Below, in pieces: positions 30,349 through 39,912 of a stretch of 49,564 nucleotides of DNA. The notes beneath the pieces were generated by a model. The model made no database searches. It was given only the letters and a program-made list of their open reading frames with translations, and had not been told where the DNA came from. The stretch covers positions 1 through 49,564 of the forward strand of contig NZ_BJYJ01000016.1 of assembly GCF_007991455.1 (NCBI RefSeq). Direction: 5' to 3'. The position numbers were made by a program, and so were the translations under genes. This DNA comes from Chryseobacterium hagamense. Lineage in GTDB: Bacteria; Bacteroidota; Bacteroidia; Flavobacteriales; Weeksellaceae. Numbering within the stretch: the stretch's first letter is position 1; the number at the start of each line of letters is the position of its first letter.

Positions 30349-31025
30349 TATGTATTAATAAATCTAGGTGTTATTCAATCAATTTTCAAATTTAACCACA
30401 GGGTTATGTTATTTTCATTTCTTCTAGCTGGCTTTAAAAGTGGGATGGAAATTATGAAGTGTAAATAAATACGACAAAATTCAGATTCCATCTGCAAAAA
30501 TGCGGTCCGGATACCATCTGTCTTTTGAATCATAAAGAAATCGCATGTTATTTCTGTTTGGCATTACCCGACTTTTCATTTCTACCTACCATCATCCGCC
30601 TTCAAACATACTATTCCAACCTTCTTAAAGTATGGATAATAATATATGCTTCCTTAAATTTTTTCCGCGTGCTATGTTTCTTTACAAAGTCAAATATAGA
30701 AAAAAATTATATATTTTATCCAAAAAAATGAGTTCGAAATTTAGTCAAACGCGAAAAAGCATTAAAAACAATGATAAATAATCCATATTTGGTGAAAAAA
30801 ATACAATATCAAAAGATTTACTTAGCAAATTTTTAATCAGCCCGGATAAGAGGTGCCGGCAGATCCAGTTTTTAACACCGTCATACTGTCTATATAAACG
30901 GAGAAAACCTGCTGTCTGTATGTAAAATCAGAGCCGGGTTTATCAAAAGTATGGAATAAAATCCAATTCATGATTAACCGCATCTGGATAAATTAATAAT
31001 TCTTTGATCAAGCAGGAATAAAAAA
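30349..31025. other. Long AT-rich intergenic region
   Basis: About 680 bases without a convincing gene. The one 68-codon ORF (30525-30731) has an atypical, Phe/Ile-rich composition. Divergent promoters for the helix-turn-helix pair and the SulP gene must lie here. Confidence 0.5.
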
Positions 31026-31056
31026 TTGTAGGAAATGAATCTTACTGCTACCTTTG
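31026..31056 (+). promoter_or_regulatory. Promoter of the SulP gene
   Basis: TTG at 31026 and the -7 box TACCTTTG at 31049-31056, 20 bases apart. The -7 box ends six bases before the ATG at 31063, so the mRNA must be nearly leaderless, and the TTG at 31054 cannot be the start. Confidence 0.75.
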
Positions 31057-31062
31057 CCGTGC

Positions 31063-32601
31063 ATGAAAAATACCATCGCTCTGTTCGACTTTTCGAAAAA
31101 AATCAATTACAAAAATGAGTTGCTGGCTGGCCTAACCGTTGCCATGACCATGATTCCCGAATCGCTTTCCTTTGCCATCCTGGCCGGACTTTCTCCTCTC
31201 ACGGGATTGTACGCTGCCTTTATGATGGGGCTTGTGACCGCTGTTTTTGGCGGACGTCCCGGAATGGTATCCGGAGGGGCCGGTGCTACCATCGTCGTCC
31301 TGATCGCTTTGATCAAGAGCCATGGCGTAGATTACCTTTTTGCCACCGTTATATTGGCCGGGATCCTGCAGGCGATGGTAGGCGTTTTCAAATGGGGGAA
31401 ATTTGTACGGCTCATTCCGCAGCCCGTGATGTATGGTTTTCTTAATGGTCTTGCCGTTATTATTTTCATGGCTCAGGTTGAGCAGTTTAAGATAGCCGGT
31501 GCCGATGGAGTAACCGGCTGGCTGCAGGGTGCCCCTTTGTATATAATGTCCGGACTGGTAGCATTAACGGTGGCTATCGTCTACTTTTTTCCTAAACTCA
31601 CCAAAGCGGTTCCGGCCTCCCTGGTTGCTATTGTTCTTATTTTTGCCATTGTTTCAGGGTTGGGCATCCCAACCAAAACCGTTGCCGATATCGCCAGCAT
31701 CAGCGGGAGTCTGCCCCGTTTTCATTTTCCGCAGATCCCTTTTTCCCTGGAAACCTTTCAGGTAATCTTTCCGTATGCCCTGATTATGGCAGGTGTCGGA
31801 CTTATAGAATCGCTGTTAACCTTATCGATGGTAGATGAAATTACCAATTCCAAAGGAAATGCAAACAAAGAATCGGTAGCCCAGGGGCTTGCCAATATTA
31901 CCAATGGTTTTTTCGGTGGCATGGGCGGTTGTGCCATGGTTGCCCAGACCCTCGTCAATTTAAATGCCGGTTCCAGAGCCCGCCTTTCCGGAATTATTGC
32001 TTCCTTCACCATTTTAATCATCATTCTCGTCGGTGCGCCATTTATTGAAAAGATTCCAATGGCTGCCCTGGTCGGAGTCATGATGGTCGTGGCGATCAGT
32101 ACTTTTCAGTGGGTTTCCATCAGCATCATCAATAAAATGCCGAAATCCGATATTTTTGTTGGGATGACGGTTGCGCTGGTAACCATTGTTTTACATAATC
32201 TGGCCCTGGCCGTTTTGGTAGGGGTGGTGATTTCCGCTCTGGTTTTTGCCTGGGATAATGCCAAAAGAATCCGTGCCCGGAAGCACACCGATGAAAACGG
32301 GATTAAATATTACGAAATCTTCGGGCCGCTGTTCTTCGGTTCGGTGACGGCATTTACCGATAAGTTTGATCCTTTGAACGATCCTGAACAGACGGTGATC
32401 GATTTTAAAGAAAGCCGTATTGTGGATATGAGTGCCATTGATGCTTTGGACAAATTATCAAAACGGTATGCCCAATACGATAAAAAGCTTCACCTGAAAC
32501 ACCTCAGCGAGGACTGCCGGAAAATGCTGAAAAATGCCGAAGTCGTTATTGAAGTCAATATCCAGGAAGACCCGACGTATAAGGTAATGCCGGAGAAGTG
32601 A
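31063..32601 (+). CDS. SulP-family anion transporter with STAS domain
   Basis: A 512-residue SLC26/SulP transporter. About 12 hydrophobic segments cover residues 20-400, including the family signature MTMIPESLSFAILAGLSPLTGLYAAF near the N-terminus and PQPVMYGFLNGLAVIIF. The cytoplasmic STAS domain (about 410-505) contains VIDFKESRIVDMSAIDALDKL. Such proteins move sulfate, bicarbonate or other anions; the substrate cannot be told from sequence. The start at ATG 31063 is fixed by the promoter lying immediately upstream. Confidence 0.93.
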   Translation: MKNTIALFDFSKKINYKNELLAGLTVAMTMIPESLSFAILAGLSPLTGLYAAFMMGLVTAVFGGRPGMVSGGAGATIVVLIALIKSHGVDYLFATVILAGILQAMVGVFKWGKFVRLIPQPVMYGFLNGLAVIIFMAQVEQFKIAGADGVTGWLQGAPLYIMSGLVALTVAIVYFFPKLTKAVPASLVAIVLIFAIVSGLGIPTKTVADIASISGSLPRFHFPQIPFSLETFQVIFPYALIMAGVGLIESLLTLSMVDEITNSKGNANKESVAQGLANITNGFFGGMGGCAMVAQTLVNLNAGSRARLSGIIASFTILIIILVGAPFIEKIPMAALVGVMMVVAISTFQWVSISIINKMPKSDIFVGMTVALVTIVLHNLALAVLVGVVISALVFAWDNAKRIRARKHTDENGIKYYEIFGPLFFGSVTAFTDKFDPLNDPEQTVIDFKESRIVDMSAIDALDKLSKRYAQYDKKLHLKHLSEDCRKMLKNAEVVIEVNIQEDPTYKVMPEK

Positions 32602-32655
32602 GAAGCCGGATGCCGGAAGCTGGGTGCTGGAAGTTGATCATAATATAATATACCA

Positions 32656-32733
32656 GAAAAAATCTTTGATTTTTCTCTTATGTGATCTGAAATATTTTCA
32701 GGATATCAATTATACTTCTGTGGCTTATGTGTC
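32656..32733. repeat. Dispersed intergenic repeat, copy B2
   Basis: It matches the element at 16012-16093 (AATCTTTGATTTTTCTCTTATGTG ... GGCTTATGTGTC). Confidence 0.7.
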
Positions 32734-32866
32734 ATAAAGATCTGATCGTTCCGGCTTTATGATAAAATATCTACGCAAATCCGTGGAAAAATTCACTATT
32801 CACCATTGATAATTCATCTATAAAACCCAACAAGGACTGCAAAATAAATTTTACAGCCCTCGTTGT

Positions 32867-34933
32867 TCAGGTAATTAAGGTATTGACCATGAAATCCGGC
32901 ACCAAAGCATAGTGCGACAACTTCATGCTGATCGAAGCCCTTCCGCTGGTTAAGGTCCTCAGGTCGGAAATATATCCGAAAGTGGAAGCCAGCGGGACTT
33001 CCGCGGTGAAGATCTTCCTTCCTGATTTTTCATCAATCGAAGTGATTACTCCCCTTCGTTTATTGATGTCTGCGGCTACAACACCCGTATATTCCTCAAT
33101 GCTCAGGATTTCCACCTGCATCACCGGTTCCATTAATTTCGGTCTGCACGCTCTTGCGATGGTCCTGAAACCATCTCTGGCAGCGGCTTCAAAATCCTGC
33201 GCATGGGAATCATTGCTGTGCGTCGAGCCATCCAACAGAACAATCTTCATGTTTTCCAGCGGACTGCCACCGATAGGCCCGTTTTCCATAGCTTCACGGA
33301 ATCCTTTTTCCACGGATGGAATGAATTCGCCGGGGACAGCACCGCCTTTAATCTGATTGATGAATTCCAGACCGGGTTCGTTGTTTTCCCGCGGACCGAT
33401 TTCAAAGGTGATGTCTGCAAACTGTCCGCTTCCGCCGTTCTGCTTGGAGAGTTTTTCCCGGTGTTTTCTGGTTTCCGTAAAAATCTCCCGGTAAGAAACC
33501 TTTGGTGTTCCCTGGTTGATCTCAATGCCGTGGTTCAGACGGATTTTTTCCAGTGTCACTTCAAGATGCAGCTCTCCGAGTCCGCTCAGCAGGGTTTCTC
33601 CGGTCTGCGGGTCTCTCTCGACGACCAGAGAAGGGTCTTCTTCCTGGATCTTCGCCAGTATAAGGCCGAACGACTTTTCATCAGCATTGGTCCTCGGCTC
33701 GATCGAAACGCGGATCACCGGAGCCGGAATCGTAATGGATTCTAGCAGGACGGCACGTCCGGAAGCAGACAGGGAATCTCCTGTTTTCGCATCTTTAATT
33801 CCGGTTAAAGCCACAATATCCCCGGCTTTCCCTTTTTCCACCGGTAAGGTCTTGTCCGACTGCATCTGCAGGATCCTTGAAATCCGGAAATTTTCACCGG
33901 TTCTCACATTCTGTACCGTATCGCCGGGCCGGATGCTTCCCGAGTAGATTCTCAGCATGGCCAGTTTCCCCATGTGCTTATCAATGACCACTTTGAAAAC
34001 CAATCCGGAAAAAGTCCCGTCTTCATTTCTTTCCAGTTCAACGGCATCTCCCGTTCCGGCATCTTTTGCTTTCATAGCAGGCAGCTGGTTTGGAGCCGGA
34101 AGATAAGTAACCACGGCATCCAGTAACGGCTGAACCCCTTTGTTTTTAAAAGCCGAACCGCACAGAACGGGAACCAGAGTTCCGGACTGGCAGGTTCTTT
34201 TAATGGCATTTAAAATCATTTCTTCCGTAATTCCTGCTTCCGTTTCCATGAACGCCTCAAAGAACGTTTCATCGTATTCTGCCAGGGATTCCATTAATTT
34301 CAACCGGTATTCTTCAGCTTCAGCCTGATAATGTCCGGGAATTTCTTTTTCCGCAATGGTTTCCCCGTTTTCATCGGTCCAGTACAGGGCTTTTTGGATA
34401 ATCAGATCGATCACGCCTTCAAAACGGTCTTCCGCCCCGATCGGAATCTGTAAAGCCAGGGGAACGGCATTCAGCCTGGTCCGGATTTCATTCAGTACGG
34501 CAAAGAAATCCGCTCCGGTCCGGTCCATTTTATTGATGAAACAGATTTTGGAAATGCCATGTTTTTCAGCCTGGAACCAGACATTTTCCGTTTGCGGCTG
34601 AACCCCTGAAGAAGCACAGAAAACAGCAACCACACTGTCCAGTACTCTTAGGGAACGTTCTACCTCTACGGCGAAATCAATATGCCCCGGCGTATCGATA
34701 ATATTAATGTTGAAGATGCCATGGCCCTTTTTCCATTGGGTGGAGATGGCTGCGGAAGAAATCGTAATCCCGCGGTTTTTCTCCTGGATGTCTTTATCCA
34801 TCGTTGTATTCCCTTCATCTACGTTTCCGATTTTATGGATCATACCGGTGTAATAAAGTAGCCGTTCGGTTAAAGTTGTTTTTCCTGCATCGACGTGTGC
34901 GATGATCCCTATATTCCGTGTGTTGTATTTCAT
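32867..34933 (-). CDS. Elongation factor G paralogue
   Basis: A 688-residue translational GTPase with EF-G layout: G1 AHVDAGKTT (residues 12-20), the switch I region with NRGITISSAA, G3 DTPGH, G4 NKMD, then domains II-V, including the ESITIPAPVIRVSIEP block and the C-terminal ADINKRRG. Normal EF-G is about 700 residues. The gene stands alone, away from rpsL/rpsG/tuf, and shows divergence such as the STQWKKGH segment, so I take it as a second EF-G (EF-G2 type) rather than the housekeeping copy. Its specific role is unknown. Confidence 0.9.
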   Translation of the reverse strand: MKYNTRNIGIIAHVDAGKTTLTERLLYYTGMIHKIGNVDEGNTTMDKDIQEKNRGITISSAAISTQWKKGHGIFNINIIDTPGHIDFAVEVERSLRVLDSVVAVFCASSGVQPQTENVWFQAEKHGISKICFINKMDRTGADFFAVLNEIRTRLNAVPLALQIPIGAEDRFEGVIDLIIQKALYWTDENGETIAEKEIPGHYQAEAEEYRLKLMESLAEYDETFFEAFMETEAGITEEMILNAIKRTCQSGTLVPVLCGSAFKNKGVQPLLDAVVTYLPAPNQLPAMKAKDAGTGDAVELERNEDGTFSGLVFKVVIDKHMGKLAMLRIYSGSIRPGDTVQNVRTGENFRISRILQMQSDKTLPVEKGKAGDIVALTGIKDAKTGDSLSASGRAVLLESITIPAPVIRVSIEPRTNADEKSFGLILAKIQEEDPSLVVERDPQTGETLLSGLGELHLEVTLEKIRLNHGIEINQGTPKVSYREIFTETRKHREKLSKQNGGSGQFADITFEIGPRENNEPGLEFINQIKGGAVPGEFIPSVEKGFREAMENGPIGGSPLENMKIVLLDGSTHSNDSHAQDFEAAARDGFRTIARACRPKLMEPVMQVEILSIEEYTGVVAADINKRRGVITSIDEKSGRKIFTAEVPLASTFGYISDLRTLTSGRASISMKLSHYALVPDFMVNTLIT

Positions 34934-35089
34934 TTTGTTTGATTTTAAATTGTTGATTTTTTCGCTGCTTTAAAACCGGTAAGACATAGGTGTTTTCTTT
35001 CCCTACCTATTAATAAGTGAGATTGAAAATATGTTTTTCCGTTAAAATTTCAGGCAGCTTCCGGTTGGGTGATTGCTGAAAAAAGGGTA

Positions 35090-35170
35090 GCAAAAAAGAC
35101 CTATCTGAACAGACAGGCCTTCGTTATATTGTTGTTGTAAAGGTCGATCGTTATTCAGATAAATATTCAG
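35090..35170 (-). ncRNA. Candidate small RNA between efg and the LamG gene
   Basis: On the minus strand a -7 box TACTTTG lies at 35183-35177, and about 65 bases downstream is a terminator (AAGGCCTGTCTG / CAGATAGGTCTT, then TTTTTTG; 35121-35091). No ATG-initiated ORF fits between them. The layout predicts an RNA of about 80 bases. The rest of the 34934-35386 gap shows no gene. Confidence 0.45.
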
Positions 35171-35336
35171 TGCTACCAAAGTACACCGCTCTGATAGGAT
35201 TGCTTAAAGTGATTATATTTATCATTTTTGTTGACATTATTGATTGTTAACCGGTTGCGAAATTAGTAAATTTTTTTAAAAATCAAAAAGAATTTTAATT
35301 TTTTTATGGTAGCGGTAATCCGGAAGGAAATGAAAA

Positions 35337-35367
35337 AGAAAATCCGCCCTGTTTTAAAGAGCGGATT
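35337..35367 (-). terminator. Intrinsic terminator of the LamG gene
   Basis: AATCCGC/GCGGATT around a 13-base loop; on the minus strand it is followed by TTTTCTTTTTC. Confidence 0.75.
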
Positions 35368-35386
35368 AATGTATTGATCGCCAGAA

Positions 35387-36325
35387 TTATTCTTTAATGA
35401 ATTTTAAAGTTTTTACCCCTTCGATTTCCAGAAAATAAATTCCTTTGGAAAGGGCGGATACCTCAATTTTTTCTTTGTCCGAAACCTGTCCTTTGGATAA
35501 AAGCCTTCCGGTGGCATCGGTAATGGTATAAGCTTTTGAGCCTTTTACCGGAGCATGAAGTTCGATATAATTTTTAGCCGGATTCGGAGCAATGCTGCCT
35601 GAAACCGGTTGTGTTTTTACCTCCTTGGTAGAAAGGGTAGCGCTGTAAAGCTGGTTGATCTCCCCTGCAGAAAGGGCTCTGCTCCATATCCCTACATCGT
35701 CTATATTGGCCGCAATGTAACCTCCGCTGATGGCCCTTCCGATATAGATCGGTAAAGCAGCCTGTGTCGTACCGGTATAGGCATTGGTGTTGGTTCCTAC
35801 CGATACGCCGTTTTTATAAAGCGTCATGCTCTGGTTGTTGTATACCGCAACATAATGGTCCCATTGGGAACCTGCTGCATAAGTCGGGCTGTTTACCCAG
35901 GTCCACGAAGCTCCCTGTTTGTTGGTTCCGTAAACAATTTTTGAAGTGTCGGACTGGATCAGCCAGATAAAATTGGAAGAAGCACTGGAGCCGCTCATCA
36001 TCGCCACTCCGTCGGAAGTTCCTGTTCTGTTGATCCAGAAAGAAATGGAATGGGCTCCGGATTGAGAAAAAGCGAAAGACAGGGCACTGTTGGTCAGATA
36101 GCTGCTGGTCCCGTTGAATGAATAAGCGGAATTGGCATTTCCGTACCGGTCGGCGGTAAGGGTGGCACCGTTCACCGTTAAGGTATTGTTATTGCCGCTG
36201 GAATCATTGGCGTTCCCGTTAAATCCCCACCAGGCTACCAATCCTGAAGCAGGGACATAGGCCGGCGTTTGTGCGTGAGAGATTCCTGCCATAAGCGCAC
36301 AGGCTAACAGATAAATTTTTTTCAT
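35387..36325 (-). CDS. Secreted LamG-domain protein with type IX secretion sorting signal
   Basis: A 312-residue exported protein. Residues 1-18 are a signal peptide (MKKIYLLACALMAGISHAQ). A concanavalin A-like/LamG domain spans about 25-225, with GLVAWWGFNGNANDSSGNNN, YSFNGTSSYL, VNSPTYAAGSQWDHYVAVY and a closing ANIDDVGIWSRAL. The last 70 residues are a Por/T9SS type A sorting domain (IAPNPAKNYIEL ... KGIYFLEIEGVKTLKFIKE). It is probably a surface-attached or secreted glycan-binding protein. A promoter-like TATATTTG is seen on the minus strand at 36354-36347. Confidence 0.93.
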   Translation of the reverse strand: MKKIYLLACALMAGISHAQTPAYVPASGLVAWWGFNGNANDSSGNNNTLTVNGATLTADRYGNANSAYSFNGTSSYLTNSALSFAFSQSGAHSISFWINRTGTSDGVAMMSGSSASSNFIWLIQSDTSKIVYGTNKQGASWTWVNSPTYAAGSQWDHYVAVYNNQSMTLYKNGVSVGTNTNAYTGTTQAALPIYIGRAISGGYIAANIDDVGIWSRALSAGEINQLYSATLSTKEVKTQPVSGSIAPNPAKNYIELHAPVKGSKAYTITDATGRLLSKGQVSDKEKIEVSALSKGIYFLEIEGVKTLKFIKE

Positions 36326-36674
36326 AAATTATTTATTTTAACACTTCAAATATAAAAATAATAAATGATAAAAATAGAGTATTTGTGGTATTTATAATGT
36401 GATTAATTTAATTTTAATGTCTAAAAATTAGATAATAAATATTTAATGGAAATATATTTTGAATAATTATTATCTCTAAATTTATGATAAGCTCTGTCAG
36501 TTTTGTTAGATTCTCTCTTCATCGGTATCTTAAATATTCTTAAAAAAAAACAGGGTAAGAGAGAAAATTCTATCTTTGGAGAGAATTGAAACCATTCGTT
36601 AAAACTGATGATGAAAAAGCATGAGCCGACTCTCTTTTTCAGGAAAGGCTAAATGAATTTTAACTTGTAACATT
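36326..36674. other. Divergent intergenic region upstream of the ter operon
   Basis: It contains the minus-strand -7 box of the LamG gene (36347-36354) and a plus-strand -7 box TATCTTTG (36571-36578) about 95 bases before the ter operon. No gene is seen. Confidence 0.6.
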
Positions 36675-37349
36675 TTGAAAACAGATATAGACATCCGCAG
36701 TCACTCCCATTTTTCTTTTGATCTGTGGCTTACCTTAATAAAATCTCACCCGGAATTCAAAACAAAAAGAGTGGAACTGTTCGCGTCGTTTTTCGGGGTG
36801 GACAAGCCACTGGACGAGGTATCGAAAGTCGTAAAATATTACGATGACCTGTGCAATACCATCAATGAAGTCATTGGCGGGAATGTGGATACTTTCGAGA
36901 TTTATCTGCTGATTTTAAATGCGCTTGGAATAGACCTGAAGACAATCCGGAAAGATCAGCTGAACGGATTTTACCAGAAAAGCGAGGACTTGTTCCTGGA
37001 ATACAGGCCTGTGGTGATTTTTGAAAACCTGCACCGGTTTTTCGATGAAATCAAAAGTCAGGGAAAGACCATTAATATCCTCAGCAATACGGGGTTTATC
37101 AAAGGCAAAACCATGAGGAAATTCCTGATCGGTGAAAATCTTGACCCCTATATCGATTTCCATGTTTATTCCGATGAGATCAACTGTTCCAAGCCGGATC
37201 CGAAGATCTTTCAGGAAGTAAAAAACCTCATCAACAATCCTGAACTGGAACTAAAACAGGTCCTCCATATCGGCGATAATCCGGTAGCCGACTATAAAGG
37301 CGCAAAAGATTTCGGCTTCAATGCACACCTTATTACCTACAAAATATAA
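36675..37349 (+). CDS. HAD-superfamily hydrolase of the ter operon
   Basis: A 224-residue HAD phosphatase: motif I FDLWLT (the usual second Asp is replaced by Trp, as in some HADs), motif II ILSNTGF, motif III Lys in KPDPKIF, motif IV HIGDNPVADYKGA. HAD and phosphoribosyltransferase genes are standard companions of TerD-type stress systems. The only initiation codon in frame that keeps the whole domain is TTG 36675; an in-frame stop lies 18 bases upstream. The next gene starts two bases after its stop. Confidence 0.85.
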   Translation: MKTDIDIRSHSHFSFDLWLTLIKSHPEFKTKRVELFASFFGVDKPLDEVSKVVKYYDDLCNTINEVIGGNVDTFEIYLLILNALGIDLKTIRKDQLNGFYQKSEDLFLEYRPVVIFENLHRFFDEIKSQGKTINILSNTGFIKGKTMRKFLIGENLDPYIDFHVYSDEINCSKPDPKIFQEVKNLINNPELELKQVLHIGDNPVADYKGAKDFGFNAHLITYKI

Positions 37350-37351
37350 CA

Positions 37352-38176
37352 ATGAACAGAAGATACAGCTTACACCATATTCATTCGGCCGATGAATTTA
37401 CTTTTTCGCCCGGGGAATACAGTTTTTTTAAATATGGCGATACCACCTATGCTGAGAAATTTGCCAAAGACCTGTTTGAAGGATTTATTTCCGAAAATGA
37501 ATCTGTTTTAAATACCGATAAAGAAATTGTGGTGCTGCCGAGCCCGTATATGGCGATTCCCACCGCTTCCAATTTCCTCTGCTTTTATTTTAAGAAGCAT
37601 CTGGATTTCTATCTCTTCCGGAAAGGGAAACGGTCGAGCATCCTTTCAAAAATCAACAGGAACCATACTTATACAACGGATTATGGGAACCTGAGTTTCG
37701 AAGACCGTAAAAATTTAATCGCCAACGATACTTATTACCTGGATAAGGATTTTCTTCGGGGAAAACTTTGTATTTTTATAGATGATATTAAAATTACCGG
37801 AAGCCACGAGTTTACCGTGAACAAAATCCTGGATGAATACAAGGTGGAAGCCGATTTTTTATTCATGTACTATGCGGAGCTGAAGAATTTCGAACTGGAT
37901 CCTAAAATTGAAAACTATTTCAATTATTATGCAGTGAAAAATGTTCAGCATATCACCGAAGTCATGGCAAAACCGGGCTTTCAGTTCAATACAAGGATCG
38001 TAAAATATATTTTAGGCCTGGATTCAGGTAATTTTGAGTATCTTACGTCTAAAGTAAAAAAAGAGCAGATGAACCGTCTCCTGGAGCTGGCCATCAGCAA
38101 CAATTATCATTTAATAAAAGAATACGAAAACAATATAAACACTTTAACACAAACCGAACTATATTATGGCTATTAA
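37352..38176 (+). CDS. Phosphoribosyltransferase-like protein of the ter operon
   Basis: A 274-residue protein with a PRPP-binding motif CIFIDDIKITGSHE (about residues 147-160) inside a Rossmann-like PRTase core. An N-terminal segment contains VVLPSPYMAIPTASNF. In the Ter-dependent stress systems catalogued by Anantharaman and co-workers, a PRTase of this kind accompanies a HAD phosphatase and TerD proteins, possibly making a nucleotide-like metabolite. Its stop overlaps the following terD start by 11 bases. The substrate base is unknown. Confidence 0.85.
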   Translation: MNRRYSLHHIHSADEFTFSPGEYSFFKYGDTTYAEKFAKDLFEGFISENESVLNTDKEIVVLPSPYMAIPTASNFLCFYFKKHLDFYLFRKGKRSSILSKINRNHTYTTDYGNLSFEDRKNLIANDTYYLDKDFLRGKLCIFIDDIKITGSHEFTVNKILDEYKVEADFLFMYYAELKNFELDPKIENYFNYYAVKNVQHITEVMAKPGFQFNTRIVKYILGLDSGNFEYLTSKVKKEQMNRLLELAISNNYHLIKEYENNINTLTQTELYYGY

Positions 38177-38720
38177 CTTACAGAAAGGACAGAGAGAAAA
38201 TATAAATGCACCGAAATTCACCGTAGGTTTAGGATGGGACACCAATAATACATCAACGGGAACGGCTTTTGATCTCGATGCCTCTTTATTTTTATTGGGC
38301 GAAAACAAGAAGCTGGTTTCCGATAACCACTTTATCTTTTACAATAACCTGGAATCTCCGGATAAGGCCGTAGTCCACTCGGGAGATAACCTGACGGGAG
38401 ACGGAAACGGAGATGATGAGCAGATCCGGATCGACCTTACTAAAATTGATCCTGCCGTAAAAGAAATCACCGTGGTCGTGACGATCCATGAGGCCGATTC
38501 CAGAAGACAGAACTTCGGGCAGGTAAGAAACTCATTTATCCGTATCTTCAATACCGAGACAAACGAAGAAATTTTAAAATACGAGCTGGACGAAGACTTC
38601 TCCATAGAGACCGCCGTGGAATTCGGGAGGATCTACAACAGAAACGGGGAATGGAAGTTTGAGGCCGTAGGTTCCGGACAGAGAGAGGGCCTTGAAAAAT
38701 TTGTAGCAATCTATCAATAA
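38166..38720 (+). CDS. terD: TerD-family protein (first copy)
   Basis: A 184-residue TerD domain protein. The Ca2+-binding loops HSGDNLTGDGNGDDEQIRIDL (about residues 60-80) and the N-terminal LGWDTNN are visible. TerD proteins bind Ca2+ and assemble with TerC at the membrane in tellurite, phage and colicin stress responses. A second TerD gene (40921) lies in the same operon with a longer N-terminal segment. Confidence 0.93.
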   Translation: MAINLQKGQRENINAPKFTVGLGWDTNNTSTGTAFDLDASLFLLGENKKLVSDNHFIFYNNLESPDKAVVHSGDNLTGDGNGDDEQIRIDLTKIDPAVKEITVVVTIHEADSRRQNFGQVRNSFIRIFNTETNEEILKYELDEDFSIETAVEFGRIYNRNGEWKFEAVGSGQREGLEKFVAIYQ

Positions 38721-38726
38721 TTTACC

Positions 38727-39899
38727 ATGGACAATCAGGAAAATCAACCTATAGATCCGCTTGGATCCATCGAGCCTTTAAAAACATTCGAACCGACGCC
38801 GATGGCACCGCCCCCAGGCATGGCAGCACCGGGTACGCCGCCGGCACCTCTTGTAGACCGTGACGGAAACGTCAATCTCACCCAGCTGAAATCCGAAGAG
38901 CGCCAGAAATATGAAACCCTGGCCGATTCTATCGACGAAACCAATCCGGGATCGATTGTCAACTTCGGATCAGAGCTTCAGAGAACGCTTTCCAACCAGA
39001 GCGACAGCTTCCTGGGAAATGTAAGAAGATCCAATTCCGGGGAAGTAGGAGAGCTCATCAATAATTTGTTGGTCGAGCTGAACTATGTGGATGTTGAAGA
39101 ATTAAACCAGAATAAATTCAAAAGTTTCTTGAGCAAACTGCCATTCATGAAAAGCGTGATGACGCAGATCGAGAATTTATTTGCCAAATACGATAAGATC
39201 ATCAACAATATCGATCAGATTGCCTACAAAGTAAACGCAGGAATCATTACTTCCACAAAGGATAATGCCGTTCTGCAGACCATATTTGAAAGCAATGTGA
39301 ACGCCATCAAACAGATTGAGGAACTTGTGATTATCGGGAACCTGAGGATGGAAAAAGCCGGTGCCGAACTGGCTCACATGGAAGCCAACCCGCAGGAATT
39401 CCAGGATTACCAGATCGCTGACAAAAGGGATTTCATCGCAAGACTCGACCGTAGACTGGCCGACCTGAAAGTGGTTCGTCTCATCATGATGCAGTCGCTT
39501 CCGCAGATCAGGCTGGTGCAGAACAACAACGTTTCGATTGCCGAAAAGGCACAGACGATCCTTACGACCACACTGCCGCTATGGAAAAACCAGCTTTCAC
39601 TGGCTGTGGCGATGTACAGGCAGAAGCAGAGCATTGAGATCCAGCAGAAAGTTTCGGCAACCACTGAAGATATCCTGAGGAAGAATGCGGAACGTTTAGG
39701 GCAGAACTCCGTGAATGTGGCAAGAGCCAACGAGCAGACCATCGTTTCGGTAGATGTTTTGAGGGAAACAACTTCAAAACTGATCAATACACTGAACGAA
39801 GTAAAACAGATCCAGAAGCAGGGTGCCGAAGGACGAAGAAAGCTGGATCAGGATCTGATGACCCTAGAGCACGAACTGAAAGCCAACGTAAGAGGATAA
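38727..39899 (+). CDS. telA: TelA-family toxic anion resistance protein
   Basis: A 390-residue TelA protein. The N-terminal 60 residues are Pro-rich, followed by a long helical/coiled-coil body with RRSNSGEVGELINNLLVELNYVD, FLSKLPFMKSVMTQIENLFAKYDKI, and near the C-terminus VNVARANEQTIVSVDVLRETTSKLI, all typical of TelA/KlaA. It is soluble and cytoplasmic. It sits in the ter operon between the two TerD genes. Specific resistance to tellurite is a family expectation, not shown by sequence. Confidence 0.93.
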   Translation: MDNQENQPIDPLGSIEPLKTFEPTPMAPPPGMAAPGTPPAPLVDRDGNVNLTQLKSEERQKYETLADSIDETNPGSIVNFGSELQRTLSNQSDSFLGNVRRSNSGEVGELINNLLVELNYVDVEELNQNKFKSFLSKLPFMKSVMTQIENLFAKYDKIINNIDQIAYKVNAGIITSTKDNAVLQTIFESNVNAIKQIEELVIIGNLRMEKAGAELAHMEANPQEFQDYQIADKRDFIARLDRRLADLKVVRLIMMQSLPQIRLVQNNNVSIAEKAQTILTTTLPLWKNQLSLAVAMYRQKQSIEIQQKVSATTEDILRKNAERLGQNSVNVARANEQTIVSVDVLRETTSKLINTLNEVKQIQKQGAEGRRKLDQDLMTLEHELKANVRG

Positions 39900-39912
39900 C
39901 CGCAGCAGCAAG

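Noticed and set aside
30525..30731. 68-codon ORF in the intergenic region
   Set aside because: Atypical composition, no ribosome-binding site or promoter, and no recognisable protein pattern.
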